Source: Methylomonas sp. EFPC3
GTDB lineage: Bacteria; Pseudomonadota; Gammaproteobacteria; Methylococcales; Methylomonadaceae
Length of the DNA: 64,000 bases
Assembly (NCBI RefSeq): GCF_029643245.1
Contig: NZ_CP116398.1
Coordinates: 4,026,372-4,090,371, forward strand
Reading direction: 5' to 3'
The notes below the pieces were generated by a model, which had not been told where the DNA came from, ran no database searches, and worked only from the letters and a program-made list of their open reading frames with translations. The position numbers were made by a program, and so were the translations under genes. Positions 37,152 to 46,628 of the stretch are shown in pieces. Each line of letters opens with the position of its first letter. The stretch's first letter is position 1.

Positions 37152-38405
37152 ATGGCCTACATCAGACCTTTAGCAAACGGCAACTTCCGCGCCGATGTCC
37201 GCATGAAGGGTATCGTTAAAAACAAAACTTTCCCTACCGAAGTACTTGCCCAAGCCTGGGCAGATAAAATCGAACACAGCATTAAAGTCGTACCGTTGAT
37301 GGATCAGGCGCAATTGTTGGCGCTGTCTGATACCGACATTGAAAAAATGGGTGGCTCCGACTTGTTCGAACAACTCGGTATCGATCTGTTTGCTATTCAC
37401 CATCAAGCCAAGCTGGCCGCGATAAACGCTCTATCCAAAAAAGAGTTGTTGCAACTGTCACCGCAAGACATAGAACGCATGGGCGGCGCTGAGTTGTTTA
37501 TACAGGCCGGCAAGCGCATCAGATACAAAACCTTACGCGAAGTCTGCAACGAATACCTGTCACGCTGGAACAAGAAAGACTATCAAGGCCAGATGCAGCG
37601 AGTTGATTACTGGTGCAAGCTGTTCGGTGATCGAATCATGACAGACATTGATATTTTTGATTTGCGTGAACACGTGGACGGCATGATCGATTCCGGCGAG
37701 CGCGCCAGCACGATCAATCGCAAGAAAGCCGTGTTATCCAGCGTCTACAAATTTGCCTTGAGCCGCGGTTATGTTGATGAAAACATAGTTCGTAGCGTCG
37801 TTGTTGACGACGACACCAAGCGTCGTGACCGAGTTTTATCCGAATACGAACGCCAGAGACTGCTTAAAGCCTGCAAGGAATCCTACTGGGATAAGTTATA
37901 TTTGCTAGTGTTGATGGCCATGGTAACCGGCGCACGCAAAGGCGAATTGATGAAATTACGCTGGGGTGACATCAACTTCAAGGACTCGACCGGTTTTCTC
38001 GGTGACACCAAAAATGGCACCAGTCGAGAATTGCATTTCCCGCCCGTTGTTATGGCTGAACTGAAACGCTTTCAGGAAGTTGGCACAGGCTTGATTTTTC
38101 CATCCACAGAGAAGCCAAGCCAGCCCATGGATATTCGCAAAGCATGGGCAAAGGCACTTAAGGCCGCGCAAATCTCAGACAAGGATACTTTTAACGCTGA
38201 CGGCAGCATAAAACAGGAAAAATTCACCTTCCATTGCTTACGGCATGGTTTCTGTTCCGCGCTGTCCGACTCAGGTAAGGAAATCAATCAAATTGCAAAG
38301 CTGGCTGGTCACAAGAGCATTCAGACAACCATGCGTTACATCCATCAAGGCCGAGAGCAAAAGCGTCAAATTGTTAACGAGCTGGCTCAGGCGTTCAGTC
38401 TATAA
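37152..38405 (+). CDS. tyrosine-type site-specific integrase of the island
   Basis: 417 residues with the catalytic set Arg262 (TGARKGEL), His361-Arg364 (FHCLRHGF), His387 and Tyr396 (AGHKSIQTTMRYIH). The N-terminal arm-binding region contains an internal duplication: LLALSDTDIEKMGGSDLFEQ (about 55-74) and LLQLSPQDIERMGGAELFIQ (about 99-118). It lies just downstream of tRNA-Lys in the same direction, the usual layout for an element integrated in the tRNA 3' end. The Shine-Dalgarno sequence is weak (GGGGGTGCGTA). Confidence 0.93.
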   Translation: MAYIRPLANGNFRADVRMKGIVKNKTFPTEVLAQAWADKIEHSIKVVPLMDQAQLLALSDTDIEKMGGSDLFEQLGIDLFAIHHQAKLAAINALSKKELLQLSPQDIERMGGAELFIQAGKRIRYKTLREVCNEYLSRWNKKDYQGQMQRVDYWCKLFGDRIMTDIDIFDLREHVDGMIDSGERASTINRKKAVLSSVYKFALSRGYVDENIVRSVVVDDDTKRRDRVLSEYERQRLLKACKESYWDKLYLLVLMAMVTGARKGELMKLRWGDINFKDSTGFLGDTKNGTSRELHFPPVVMAELKRFQEVGTGLIFPSTEKPSQPMDIRKAWAKALKAAQISDKDTFNADGSIKQEKFTFHCLRHGFCSALSDSGKEINQIAKLAGHKSIQTTMRYIHQGREQKRQIVNELAQAFSL

Positions 38406-38494
38406 TCCAATCTTAGTCTGCCCGAAGCGGGACAAGCGGAGCTATTTACAGTTTGGCTGGCTATTTATTATTTCCATTTGAGTGGGGTCGGTGT

Positions 38495-39322
38495 GTGAAG
38501 AAAAGCAAGGAATTACCTGGATGGTTTAAGCTTGAAAATTATCAAAAAACTTCTTCATTTACTCCCCTTGAATGGTATGAAAATTTAAATCAAAGGAGAA
38601 TGTTTTTTACCTATTACAAAATGCATCATAGTGAACGGACAGACATATCCGAGAGTCGGAAAGATCATGCAGGTAGGTGGTGTAAGTCATTCGTCAATAT
38701 GATTTCAGAGAGCCCGCTTTTGAATGTTAATGCAGATCGAAGAACCTCATACATAAAGACTACTGCAAGATCGTTGAAAAACATAGACTTCGTTCGCACC
38801 TATGACATGATTTTAAAAAACGCCCCAGATATATTTCATGAGTATTTGGAAATAGAAAAAAATTCTAGTGAAAATGCGTTTTCATTGAGTTTGAAAAACA
38901 AAGAGCTGGAAAGCTTTCTTTATCAGAATCAATCGAATTTATTTTCTTATCAAGAGGCTTATCTCTCGATCAATCTTCATGCAAATGACGAGCAAATTAT
39001 TGATGATTTTAGACATTGGCTCTCAAACATCAGAGAGGTAGTAAATAAAAAATCTGCAAAGAAAGATTTTTGTGAGTCAGATTTTAACGAATGGGCTGAA
39101 TACAAAGTTTTGCCTTACATCGATTTGAAAATATGGTCGATGTTGTGTGAGAGAAAAATAACCCAATCTATGATTGCACGCGCGCTATATCCTGATGAGT
39201 ATGAAATCGATATAACCGAGAGAATTAGAAAAACCACGAAGAAAAAGGCTGACTGGTTGATGAGAGGTTCGGTAATCGATGCGTTTGGTGTTCAGCTTCA
39301 AAAAACGAAAAAAGTGGAATAA
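38495..39322 (+). CDS. uncharacterised island protein, possibly DUF6387-like
   Basis: 275 residues from a GTG (MKKSKELPGWFKLENYQ). The gene is clearly more AT-rich than its chromosomal neighbours, with many Lys, Asn and Ile codons ending in A/T, so it was probably acquired. The N-terminal LPGWFKLENYQ resembles DUF6387 proteins, often found next to phage-type integrases, but I am not sure. No membrane span or catalytic motif is seen. Confidence 0.7.
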   Translation: MKKSKELPGWFKLENYQKTSSFTPLEWYENLNQRRMFFTYYKMHHSERTDISESRKDHAGRWCKSFVNMISESPLLNVNADRRTSYIKTTARSLKNIDFVRTYDMILKNAPDIFHEYLEIEKNSSENAFSLSLKNKELESFLYQNQSNLFSYQEAYLSINLHANDEQIIDDFRHWLSNIREVVNKKSAKKDFCESDFNEWAEYKVLPYIDLKIWSMLCERKITQSMIARALYPDEYEIDITERIRKTTKKKADWLMRGSVIDAFGVQLQKTKKVE

Positions 39323-39460
39323 AAAAACGCATTTTTCGTTCCGGAAAATAATCGCTGGTAAAATTTACCGGCATAAAAATCAACTCTACGCTATCCCTCG
39401 TGTTTTCTATTTTGCATTGATTTAATAGCCAAAAATTGTGAAACAACATGAGGCTATATC

Positions 39461-39676
39461 ATGCAAGACCAACCCGCAGTAACCCTAACCGACTTGGTGC
39501 CATACCAGTCTGTCCCCGACAAATTCCCCCATCTATACAGCCGCAAAAGCTGGCAATGGGCGGTCAAACAACGTCAACATAATGGGCTTGCTAGAGCCTT
39601 TCGCAAGGTCGGAAAGCAACTTTTCGTAAACACCCAAGTTTTGGCCGAGTGTATCGATTCGCAGCTTGCGGATTGA
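39461..39676 (+). CDS. small putative DNA-binding protein (excisionase-like)
   Basis: 71 residues with a GAGG site upstream. LYSRKSWQWAVKQRQHNGLA followed by FRKVGKQLFVNTQVLAECID looks like a short winged-helix excisionase or AlpA-like domain. Its place two genes after the integrase fits a recombination directionality factor. Too short for firm assignment. Confidence 0.65.
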   Translation: MQDQPAVTLTDLVPYQSVPDKFPHLYSRKSWQWAVKQRQHNGLARAFRKVGKQLFVNTQVLAECIDSQLAD

Positions 39677-39773
39677 TTCGCATATGAAATGCGATGCAAT
39701 ACCAGCTCTGACGCGGACTTTATTTGATAAGGCGTAAATCTAGGCGCAAATTTCCCGGTTTTTAACAAAAAGA

Positions 39774-39791
39774 CTTCAACTCGACGGGCAA
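39774..39791 (-). repeat. 18-bp inverted repeat, right copy
   Basis: CTTCAACTCGACGGGCAA, exact reverse complement of 36941-36958; located 38 bases before the next gene. Confidence 0.6.
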
Positions 39792-39828
39792 ATCGAAGGG
39801 AAATTGCGCCGATTGCGACTAGGCAAAT

Positions 39829-40233
39829 ATGACAAAGCGAAAGAACAAGCTGAAACTTGATTTTGATAAGCGTGGCGGCGTCATCGTCATTTCACGGGCA
39901 TTGCTGGATTCGTATGCCTACAAATCATTACCGCCAGAAGCAAAGGTGTTGATGGTATTGCTACAGATACATTGGCGAAACGATCAAGCCGTTGCCTATG
40001 GCGTACGAGAAGCGGCAAGCCAAATTGGTTGCGCGGTAAATACGGCTTCGAAGTCTTTCAAGTTACTGAATGAACGCGGCTTCATCGCCTGCGAAAACGA
40101 ATCTCTATTTAACAGCAAAACCGGCAGCAAGGCGCGTGAATGGCGTTTGACCTGGATGCCGTTTGAACACCGGAAACCAACTCACGACTGGGAAAACTGG
40201 AATGAGAAAAACAAACCAACCGTATCAAATTGA
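39829..40233 (+). CDS. winged-helix DNA-binding protein of the island
   Basis: 134 residues. VISRALLDSYAYKSLPPEAK, then REAASQIGCAVNTASKSFKL and LLNERGFIACENE form a winged helix similar to those of plasmid/phage replication or control proteins. The C-terminus is charged and may be disordered. Likely a regulator or replication-associated protein of the island. Confidence 0.7.
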   Translation: MTKRKNKLKLDFDKRGGVIVISRALLDSYAYKSLPPEAKVLMVLLQIHWRNDQAVAYGVREAASQIGCAVNTASKSFKLLNERGFIACENESLFNSKTGSKAREWRLTWMPFEHRKPTHDWENWNEKNKPTVSN

Positions 40234-40409
40234 AGCACGCAAGACGATTTTGTATGCCGCTTTTTGAGACACAAAGTTTTTTGCAATGAGTTTGTGTCTT
40301 AAAAATCAGCACGCCAAAAGCCAAAAACAACGGCTTATCAAAATCCTGCGTGATTGTTTTTGCGACACACCTACATTAACCATGCCCTATTAAAAATAGA
40401 ACCGGTTAA

Positions 40410-40880
40410 ATGGCCAAACTCCAAAATCCCAATCGCGCCAAAATCCACCGAAACTACACGGTAGAAGAAATCGCGATGCTCTATGCAGTACACAAAAATA
40501 CCGTGCGGCTCTGGATCAAAGACGGGCTGCCGACGATTGATCGGAAACGCCCCATCCTGATTGCTGGCGCCGATCTTCGTCGCTACTGGCAAAGCAAACG
40601 AACCTGCAGGAAACGAAAATGCCAGCTCTTTGAAATGTATTGCGTACGCTGCAAGGTAACGCAACGGCCAGCCGAAAACATGGCTGATTATGAACCGCTA
40701 AATTCTGACACAGGGCGATTGATCGGTCTTTGCCCCGACTGCGGCGGCATTATCAACAAGTTTGTCAGATTCAACCGACTCGATGAAATCCGGGGCTACT
40801 TGGACATCACGCAGACGAAAGCACTGAAACACATAAGCGAGAGTAACAACCCCCTCGTAAACAGTGACTTCAATCAGTGA
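40410..40880 (+). CDS. helix-turn-helix plus zinc-ribbon protein paired with the second integrase
   Basis: 156 residues. The N-terminal half has an AlpA/MerR-like helix-turn-helix (YTVEEIAMLYAVHKNTVRLW, then LPTIDRKRPILIAGADL). The C-terminal half has two CxxC pairs (YCVRCK and LCPDCG) likely binding zinc. It starts 9 bases before the integrase reading frame ends its leader: the gap to the next gene is only 9 bases. HTH-zinc-ribbon/integrase pairs of this kind may act together in recombination. Confidence 0.78.
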   Translation: MAKLQNPNRAKIHRNYTVEEIAMLYAVHKNTVRLWIKDGLPTIDRKRPILIAGADLRRYWQSKRTCRKRKCQLFEMYCVRCKVTQRPAENMADYEPLNSDTGRLIGLCPDCGGIINKFVRFNRLDEIRGYLDITQTKALKHISESNNPLVNSDFNQ

Positions 40881-41051
40881 GATAAAACCATGACCAAATA
40901 CAATGCCAACAACGAGCGCATCAAGCGCCAATACTTTGCTTTTTTGAAGGAAGCCAAGCGGCAAAACGAAAGCTCGGTCGATGCCGTGGCTAAGGCCATC
41001 AGTCGCTTCGAAGCCTACAACTGTAATGGTCAACAAAAACCGGACACTTGT

Positions 41052-41858
41052 TTAGGCAGCGTCTCTCGAAAATTCCCGCTCGAATTCGATCGGGGATTGA
41101 TAGCCCAATGTTGAATGCGATCGACGGCCGTTGTAAAAAGCCAAATAGTCGATCACGCTCAGTTTTGCCGCCTCTTGGGTTTTGAATTTTTCGTAGTTGA
41201 GCTGTTCATGCTTCAAGCTACGGAAAAAGCGTTCCGTCGGCGAATTGTCCCAGCAATTGCCTTTTCGGCTCATGCTTTGCTCCATGCGCATCACGGCCAG
41301 ATGTTGGCGATATTCTCGACTCGCATACTGACTACCACGATCCGAGTGATGCAGCAGACCAGGTGGCGGTTTGCGACGCCAGAAGGCCATTTGTAATGCC
41401 TTGACACAGAGCGAGGTCCGCATGTGGTCGTCAATGGCCCAGCCCACCACTTGGCGGGAGAATAGATCGATAACGACCGCGACATACAGCCAGCCCTGTA
41501 ACGTCCAGACATAGGTAATATCCGTGCTCCACACTTGATTTGGCTGAGCGACCTTGAATTGGCGATCCAGCCGATTTGGGGAGATGGCCTCGCTGTGGTT
41601 GCTGTCCGTGGTCACTTTAAATCGTTTGGGGTAGCGAACTTTTAACTTCAACTCCCGCATGATCCGCCGCGTTTTAAAGCGGCCGACGGCAAAACCCTGT
41701 TTCTGCAAGCGATCCGCTAAGCGACGCGAACCAAAGCACTGCTTGTTGTCGGTAAAGATTTGACACACTTTATCGGTAAGCTGTTGATCCTGCCGCTTTT
41801 TATCACTGCCTTGTGAGGCGGTGCACCATTCGTAGTAAGCACTAGTGCCAACGCCCAT
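41052..41858 (-). CDS. IS3-family transposase OrfB (copy A)
   Basis: 268 residues from the internal ATG; the natural product is the OrfAB fusion made by a -1 shift. DDE catalytic core: WSTDITYVW, VVIDLFSRQVVGW, HHSDRGSQYAS and NSPTERFFRSLKHE. The same protein is encoded by copy B. It integrates and excises the element. Confidence 0.95.
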   Translation of the reverse strand: MGVGTSAYYEWCTASQGSDKKRQDQQLTDKVCQIFTDNKQCFGSRRLADRLQKQGFAVGRFKTRRIMRELKLKVRYPKRFKVTTDSNHSEAISPNRLDRQFKVAQPNQVWSTDITYVWTLQGWLYVAVVIDLFSRQVVGWAIDDHMRTSLCVKALQMAFWRRKPPPGLLHHSDRGSQYASREYRQHLAVMRMEQSMSRKGNCWDNSPTERFFRSLKHEQLNYEKFKTQEAAKLSVIDYLAFYNGRRSHSTLGYQSPIEFEREFSRDAA

Positions 41859-41917
41859 GACCCGACACAGTACGGTGACTGGATAGGTCTTCTGTTGCTC
41901 TCGAATAAACCCGTACT

Positions 41918-42238
41918 TTATTCGGTTTCTTTCGCAAAGAAGACTGCGGCCTTTTTTAAGATTTCGCGCTCCATTCGCAACTGTTCATTTTCCTTCCGTA
42001 AGCGGATCAATTCGTCACGGTCCCCCAGATTCAGACAAGACTTTTTTACCGCCGATTCGTTCGCCGAAGGCTTGCGTTCCGCTCGTACCCAGCGTCCTAG
42101 GGCGCTTTGCGATATGCCCAAATGATCGGCTGCCTGCTGTTGGCTGTAGCCTTTTTCCAGAACCAGTTTGGCGGCATCTTGTTTGAACTCCAGGCTGTAT
42201 TTTGGCCGATTGTGTTTTTTGTCGTTACTCATGACCAC
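41918..42238 (-). CDS. IS3-family transposase OrfA (copy A)
   Basis: 106 residues with helix-turn-helix (KGYSQQQAADHLGISQSALG) and a C-terminal leucine-zipper-like helix (ELIRLRKENEQLRMEREILK). A slippery heptamer AAAAAAG near 41951-41957 (minus strand) allows -1 frameshifting into OrfB. Confidence 0.95.
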   Translation of the reverse strand: MVMSNDKKHNRPKYSLEFKQDAAKLVLEKGYSQQQAADHLGISQSALGRWVRAERKPSANESAVKKSCLNLGDRDELIRLRKENEQLRMEREILKKAAVFFAKETE

Positions 42239-43377
42239 CTCTGCTAACAGTATAAATTCTGCCTTTAGAAGTGTCCGGGGTTATTAGACCATTTCAAACA
42301 AACACCGCGATTTCAAGGCTTTTCATTATGAACAGGCCGTGGCATTTAAGCATCATTTGGCCAAGCAACTCAATCAACAAACCGGCAAGCCAATCAGCAA
42401 AGCCACCATGCATTCCACGCTAGGCCAGCTCAAAGCGTTCTTCCAATGGCTGGCAATGCAAACTGGCTATAAATCGCGTATCAACTACAGTGACGCCGAG
42501 TATTTCAATTTGTCGGAAAAAGAGGTTCGCATTGCCACGGCAAAGCGACCAAAACCGGTGCCAACCCTGGAGCAGATAAAGCACGTCATCCAGTTGATGC
42601 CGAACCAGACCGACATCGAGCAGCGTAACCGCGCCCTGATTGCCTTCACCTTGCTGACTGGCGCACGCGACAGCGCCATCGCCTCGATGAAATTGAAACA
42701 TATCGATATTGCCGGCAGAAACGTGTTTCAAGATGCGCGTGACGTGAAAACCAAATTCAGCAAGACCTTCACCACTTTCTTTTTTCCGGTGGGCGATGAA
42801 ATAGAACAAATTGTCCATGACTGGGTGCGTCACCTCAAAGAACATCTATTGTGGGGCAACGATGATCCATTGTTTCCCAAAACCCGAGTCGCAGTCAGCA
42901 AAGACCACGTCTTTAAAGCTGCCGGCCTGGAAAAAGCTCACTGGAGCAATGCGTCGCCGATACGTGCTATTTTCCGCGAGGCGTTTGAAGCCGCTGGTTT
43001 GCCCTATTTCAACCCGCACAGCATCAGAGATACTTTGGTCAAGCTTGGACTACAGATTTGCCCGACACCGGAAGCATTGAAAGCCTGGAGCCAGAATTTA
43101 GGTCATGAAGAGGTTTTGACGACCTTGTACAGCTATGGTTATGTGCAGGAGAGCCGGCAAGGTGAAATTATCCAGCAGTTAAGCTCGCCAAGGAATCCAC
43201 CAGCACCAAACGCTGACGAATTCGCCATGGCGGTTGTTAGAGCTTTGACAAACCAAAAAATAGCAAATCTATCACTATCCTCCTAGAAAAGGTTAACATC
43301 GCGCGCCTGAGCAATGGCTCACTCATTAAGACATGCTATAAATCATACGAACAACAAAAATAGGGACGGCTTTACCA

Positions 43378-45498
43378 ATGAACGGCGAAACTCATAGCCA
43401 ACTAGCCAATTTTATCTGGAGCATCTGCAACCTATTGCGCGGACCATACAAGCGCAACGAATACCGCAAAGTCATTCTGCCGCTCACCGTATTGCGGCGT
43501 TTCGATTGTCTACTCGCACCCACCAAAAATTCAGCGTTTGAGGAATTTCAAACCCTAAAAACCAAACCGGAGCGAGTCATCCAGGCCAGACTGCAATCCA
43601 TTACCGGTCACCGCTTTTACAATTTGTCGCGGATGCAGTTCGATAAAAATGCCGATCATTCCCTGCTCAATGATCCGAACAATCTGGCGCCCAATCTAAA
43701 CAGCTACATCAACGGTTTTTCGCCGAATGTCCGCGCCATCATGGAGAAATTCAAGTTCAGCGAGCAAATCGCCCACATGGCGGAAAAGAACATCCTGTTC
43801 GAAGTGGTCAAGGCCTTTGCCGCTATCGACCTGTCTCCGCAACGGGTCGATAACGTCCAGATGGGTTATGTCTTCGAAGAACTCATCCGTATCGGTGCCG
43901 AGCAATCGAACGAAGAAGCCGGAGAGCATTTCACCCCGCGTGAAGTCATCAAATTGATGGTCAATCTGTTATTGGTGCCTGAGCAGGATTTAGCACAAAG
44001 CCACATCGTTAAAACCATTTACGACCCGGCTTGCGGTACCGGCGGCATGCTGTCAGTAGCCGAGGAATACATTCGCAAGCTCAATGCCGACGCTCAGCCG
44101 AAACTATTCGGCCAGGATTTTAACGACGAGGCTTGGGCGGTTTGTAAATCGGACATGCTGATCAAAGGCGAAGACGCCGACAACGTCATCCTCGGCGACA
44201 CCTTCACCCGTGATGGCTTTGATCGCGACAACGACAGTAACAAATGGACTTTCGATTACATGCTCGCCAATCCGCCTTTTGGCGTGGAATGGAAACAGCA
44301 ACAGAAATACATTCAACAAGAAGCGGATACCTTGGGTTTTGCCGGTCGCTTTGGTGCCGGTACGCCACGCATCAACGATGGTGCTTTTTTATTCCTGCAA
44401 CACATGATTGCCAAAATGCGCCCAGTTGCTACGGGTGGTAGTCGAATCGGCATTGTGTTTAACGGTTCGCCCTTATTTACTGGCGATGCGGGTAGCGGCG
44501 AAAGCGAAATCCGTCGCTGGATTATCGAAAACGACTGGCTGGAAGCCATCGTCGCCTTGCCGGAGCAACTGTTCTACAACACCGGCATTTCCACTTATGT
44601 CTGGATCATCAGCAACCGTAAGGAGTCACAGCGCAAAGGCAAAGTGCAATTGATCGACGCACGCAATTTCTGGGTGCCCATGGAAAAATCCTTGGGCAAC
44701 AAGCGCCGCCGCATTGGCGACCCAAGCGACAAAGCCAAAGACCCGAACCATATCGGCGAAATCACCCAAATCTATGCCAACTTTGCCGATGGCGAACCCC
44801 GGAGCTTTACATTTGACGGTAAAGACAAAGAACTTGTAGTCAGCAAAGTGTTCGACAATGAAGACTTTGGTTATCACAAGATTACCGTCGAGCGTCCGCT
44901 CAGGCTCAATTTTCAAGCCAACGCCGAGCGCATCGCCCGCCTGGAAGAGCAAACCGCGTTTATTAACCTCGCCAGCAGCAGTAAAAAGAACGAAACCGTC
45001 CGCCAGCAGGAAATCGAAGCAGGTCGCGTCCGCCAACAACAAATCCGCGATTTGCTGGCAACTTTTGCCAAGCAGCATGGCGACACCCTGTTTTTAGACC
45101 GCAAACAGTTTTTGCTGACACTGCGCGACATCGATCGCGCCCATGACGTGCGCCTGTCTGCCCCGGAACTCAAAGCCGTGTTGGCTGCCTTGGGCGAGCG
45201 TGACGAAACGGCAAACATTTGCACCGACAGGCAAGGTAACCCGGAGCCGGATGCCGACTTGCGCGACACTGAAACCGTTCCGCTCAAGGAAAGCATTGAC
45301 GAATATTTTCAACGCGACGTGTTGCCACATGTTCCGGATGCTTGGATAGACCACAGCAAAACTAAAATCGGGTATGAAATCCCGCTGAACCGGCATTTCT
45401 ATCGCTACGAGCCACCGCGCGAGCTGGAAACCATCGAAGCCGAAATTAAGACACTGGAAGGCGAGATTGTTGATCTATTGCGAGAGGTAACAGCATGA
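43378..45498 (+). CDS. hsdM: type I restriction-modification methyltransferase subunit HsdM
   Basis: 706 residues. N6-adenine methyltransferase: HsdM N-terminal helical domain, SAM motif YDPACGTGGML (Asp216-Gly223) and catalytic NPPF (298-301). The C-terminal 200 residues are longer than a minimal HsdM and helical (FLLTLRDIDRAHDVRLSAPE, then ELETIEAEIKTLEGEIVDLL). It starts the tight run hsdM-unknown-unknown-rhuM-hsdS, each joined by a 4-base overlap. With HsdS it methylates the host sites. Confidence 0.96.
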   Translation: MNGETHSQLANFIWSICNLLRGPYKRNEYRKVILPLTVLRRFDCLLAPTKNSAFEEFQTLKTKPERVIQARLQSITGHRFYNLSRMQFDKNADHSLLNDPNNLAPNLNSYINGFSPNVRAIMEKFKFSEQIAHMAEKNILFEVVKAFAAIDLSPQRVDNVQMGYVFEELIRIGAEQSNEEAGEHFTPREVIKLMVNLLLVPEQDLAQSHIVKTIYDPACGTGGMLSVAEEYIRKLNADAQPKLFGQDFNDEAWAVCKSDMLIKGEDADNVILGDTFTRDGFDRDNDSNKWTFDYMLANPPFGVEWKQQQKYIQQEADTLGFAGRFGAGTPRINDGAFLFLQHMIAKMRPVATGGSRIGIVFNGSPLFTGDAGSGESEIRRWIIENDWLEAIVALPEQLFYNTGISTYVWIISNRKESQRKGKVQLIDARNFWVPMEKSLGNKRRRIGDPSDKAKDPNHIGEITQIYANFADGEPRSFTFDGKDKELVVSKVFDNEDFGYHKITVERPLRLNFQANAERIARLEEQTAFINLASSSKKNETVRQQEIEAGRVRQQQIRDLLATFAKQHGDTLFLDRKQFLLTLRDIDRAHDVRLSAPELKAVLAALGERDETANICTDRQGNPEPDADLRDTETVPLKESIDEYFQRDVLPHVPDAWIDHSKTKIGYEIPLNRHFYRYEPPRELETIEAEIKTLEGEIVDLLREVTA

Positions 45499-46628
45499 CG
45501 CAATTAATACCATTTTTATCACCGCGCATGGTTGGTAGCCGGTTTTCTGGACATTCCGTTCCCCTAGAACTGCTGAAAGACCTTGCCACATTAGAAGAGA
45601 TGGTCAATGAAGTGGCTAAGTGGCGCTACCTGCAAGAAAACTCGGATCGTAAGAGAACGCCTAAAGGGTTCACGGACGGCATTGGACTAAGACTAACGGG
45701 TATCGACGAAGGTAGTGCCATCCCTCAAATCCAAATGCTTGTTGAATCCAATCAATTGTTTCAACCAGTTAATCAGATTTACTTTGAGCGCGCGCGCGAT
45801 GCAATCATTGGGGCAATTGATGCTGCCGAACATGGCACGCCAATCAACCAACATTTACCGGATTTCTTATTGGGCTTTTTCGATCGCATTGGGCGTGGAT
45901 TGCGTGATGGGGAATCGATTGAATTTCAACCCACTAATATCGACCGTCCAGCCAGACTTAACAAGGTAACCAGAAGAAAGTTAATACTGGCTTCTTCGGA
46001 AATGAAAGGCTTTTCTGAAGACGTTTCTTTGCGCGGCTCAATAGCCAAAGCAGACCAAAAAAAGATGACCTTTGAACTTGAAGTCATCAATGGCCCTCGA
46101 TTAAAGGCCCCAATTGCACCTCAACACTTACAAACCGTTTTGGAAGCGTTTACCGGTTATAAACAGGGCGTCCGTGTTTTGTTGCAAGGCATTGGTCTTT
46201 ATAGCCGTAGTGACCGCCTGCAAAGCGTTGAAGCAGTCGAACATTTAACCCTTTTGGAGCCAAACGATATTTTCGCCCGCTTGGACGAATTCAGCGCAAT
46301 TCGCAACGGTTGGTTAGATGGCAAAAAAGGTTTTGCGCCAAGTGCCAAAGGGTTAACTTGGCTAGCAGATTGTTTTAAAAGCTACTATCCGGACGAATTA
46401 CCTGCGCCTTACCTCTATCCAACTGCCGAAGGTGGTGTTCAGGCCGAGTGGTCAGTAAATACACACGAAATTTCTTTGGACATCAACATCGATTCGCACA
46501 CCGCGCAATATGTTGCGTTGGAAATGACTTCCGAGCAGGAAGACTGCCGTGAGCTGGATTTGTCCAACCCTGAACACTGGCTGTGGCTGATGGACCAACT
46601 GAAGCACCTAAATGGAATTAACGCATGA
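45495..46628 (+). CDS. uncharacterised protein inside the hsd operon (first of a pair)
   Basis: 377 residues, soluble, no named family recognised. N-terminus MTQLIPFLSPRMVGSRFSGH; a middle stretch QPTNIDRPARLNKVTRRKLI; later GYKQGVRVLLQGIGLYSRSD. No metal or nucleotide motif is obvious. It overlaps hsdM and the next gene by 4 bases each (ATGA), so production is tied to the methylase. It may be a toxin, effector or modulator, but that is guesswork. Confidence 0.8.
   Translation: MTQLIPFLSPRMVGSRFSGHSVPLELLKDLATLEEMVNEVAKWRYLQENSDRKRTPKGFTDGIGLRLTGIDEGSAIPQIQMLVESNQLFQPVNQIYFERARDAIIGAIDAAEHGTPINQHLPDFLLGFFDRIGRGLRDGESIEFQPTNIDRPARLNKVTRRKLILASSEMKGFSEDVSLRGSIAKADQKKMTFELEVINGPRLKAPIAPQHLQTVLEAFTGYKQGVRVLLQGIGLYSRSDRLQSVEAVEHLTLLEPNDIFARLDEFSAIRNGWLDGKKGFAPSAKGLTWLADCFKSYYPDELPAPYLYPTAEGGVQAEWSVNTHEISLDINIDSHTAQYVALEMTSEQEDCRELDLSNPEHWLWLMDQLKHLNGINA

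Larger units (their letters stand above)
41022..42296 (-). mobile_element. IS3-family insertion sequence, copy A (1275 bp)
   Basis: Ends TGTAATGGTC ... GACCATTTCA form imperfect inverted repeats (TGWAATGGTC, then CCGGACACTT inside each end). It is flanked by a 3-bp duplication, AAC at 41019-41021 and 42297-42299. The two transposase frames encode the same proteins as the copy at 54316. Confidence 0.95.
40890..43286 (+). pseudogene. tyrosine integrase split by an IS3-family insertion
   Basis: Two in-frame parts, 40890-41021 and 42300-43286, rebuild a 372-residue integrase when the 1275-bp IS and one AAC target copy are removed: the join reads SRFEAYN then KHRDFKAFHYEQ. Catalytic marks in the second part are LLTGARDSAIASM, NPHSIRDTLVKLG and LGHEEVLTTLYSYGY. 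The second part could be translated from GTG 42339 (315 residues) but lacks the N-terminal domain. No other damage is seen, so the insertion is recent. Confidence 0.9.
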
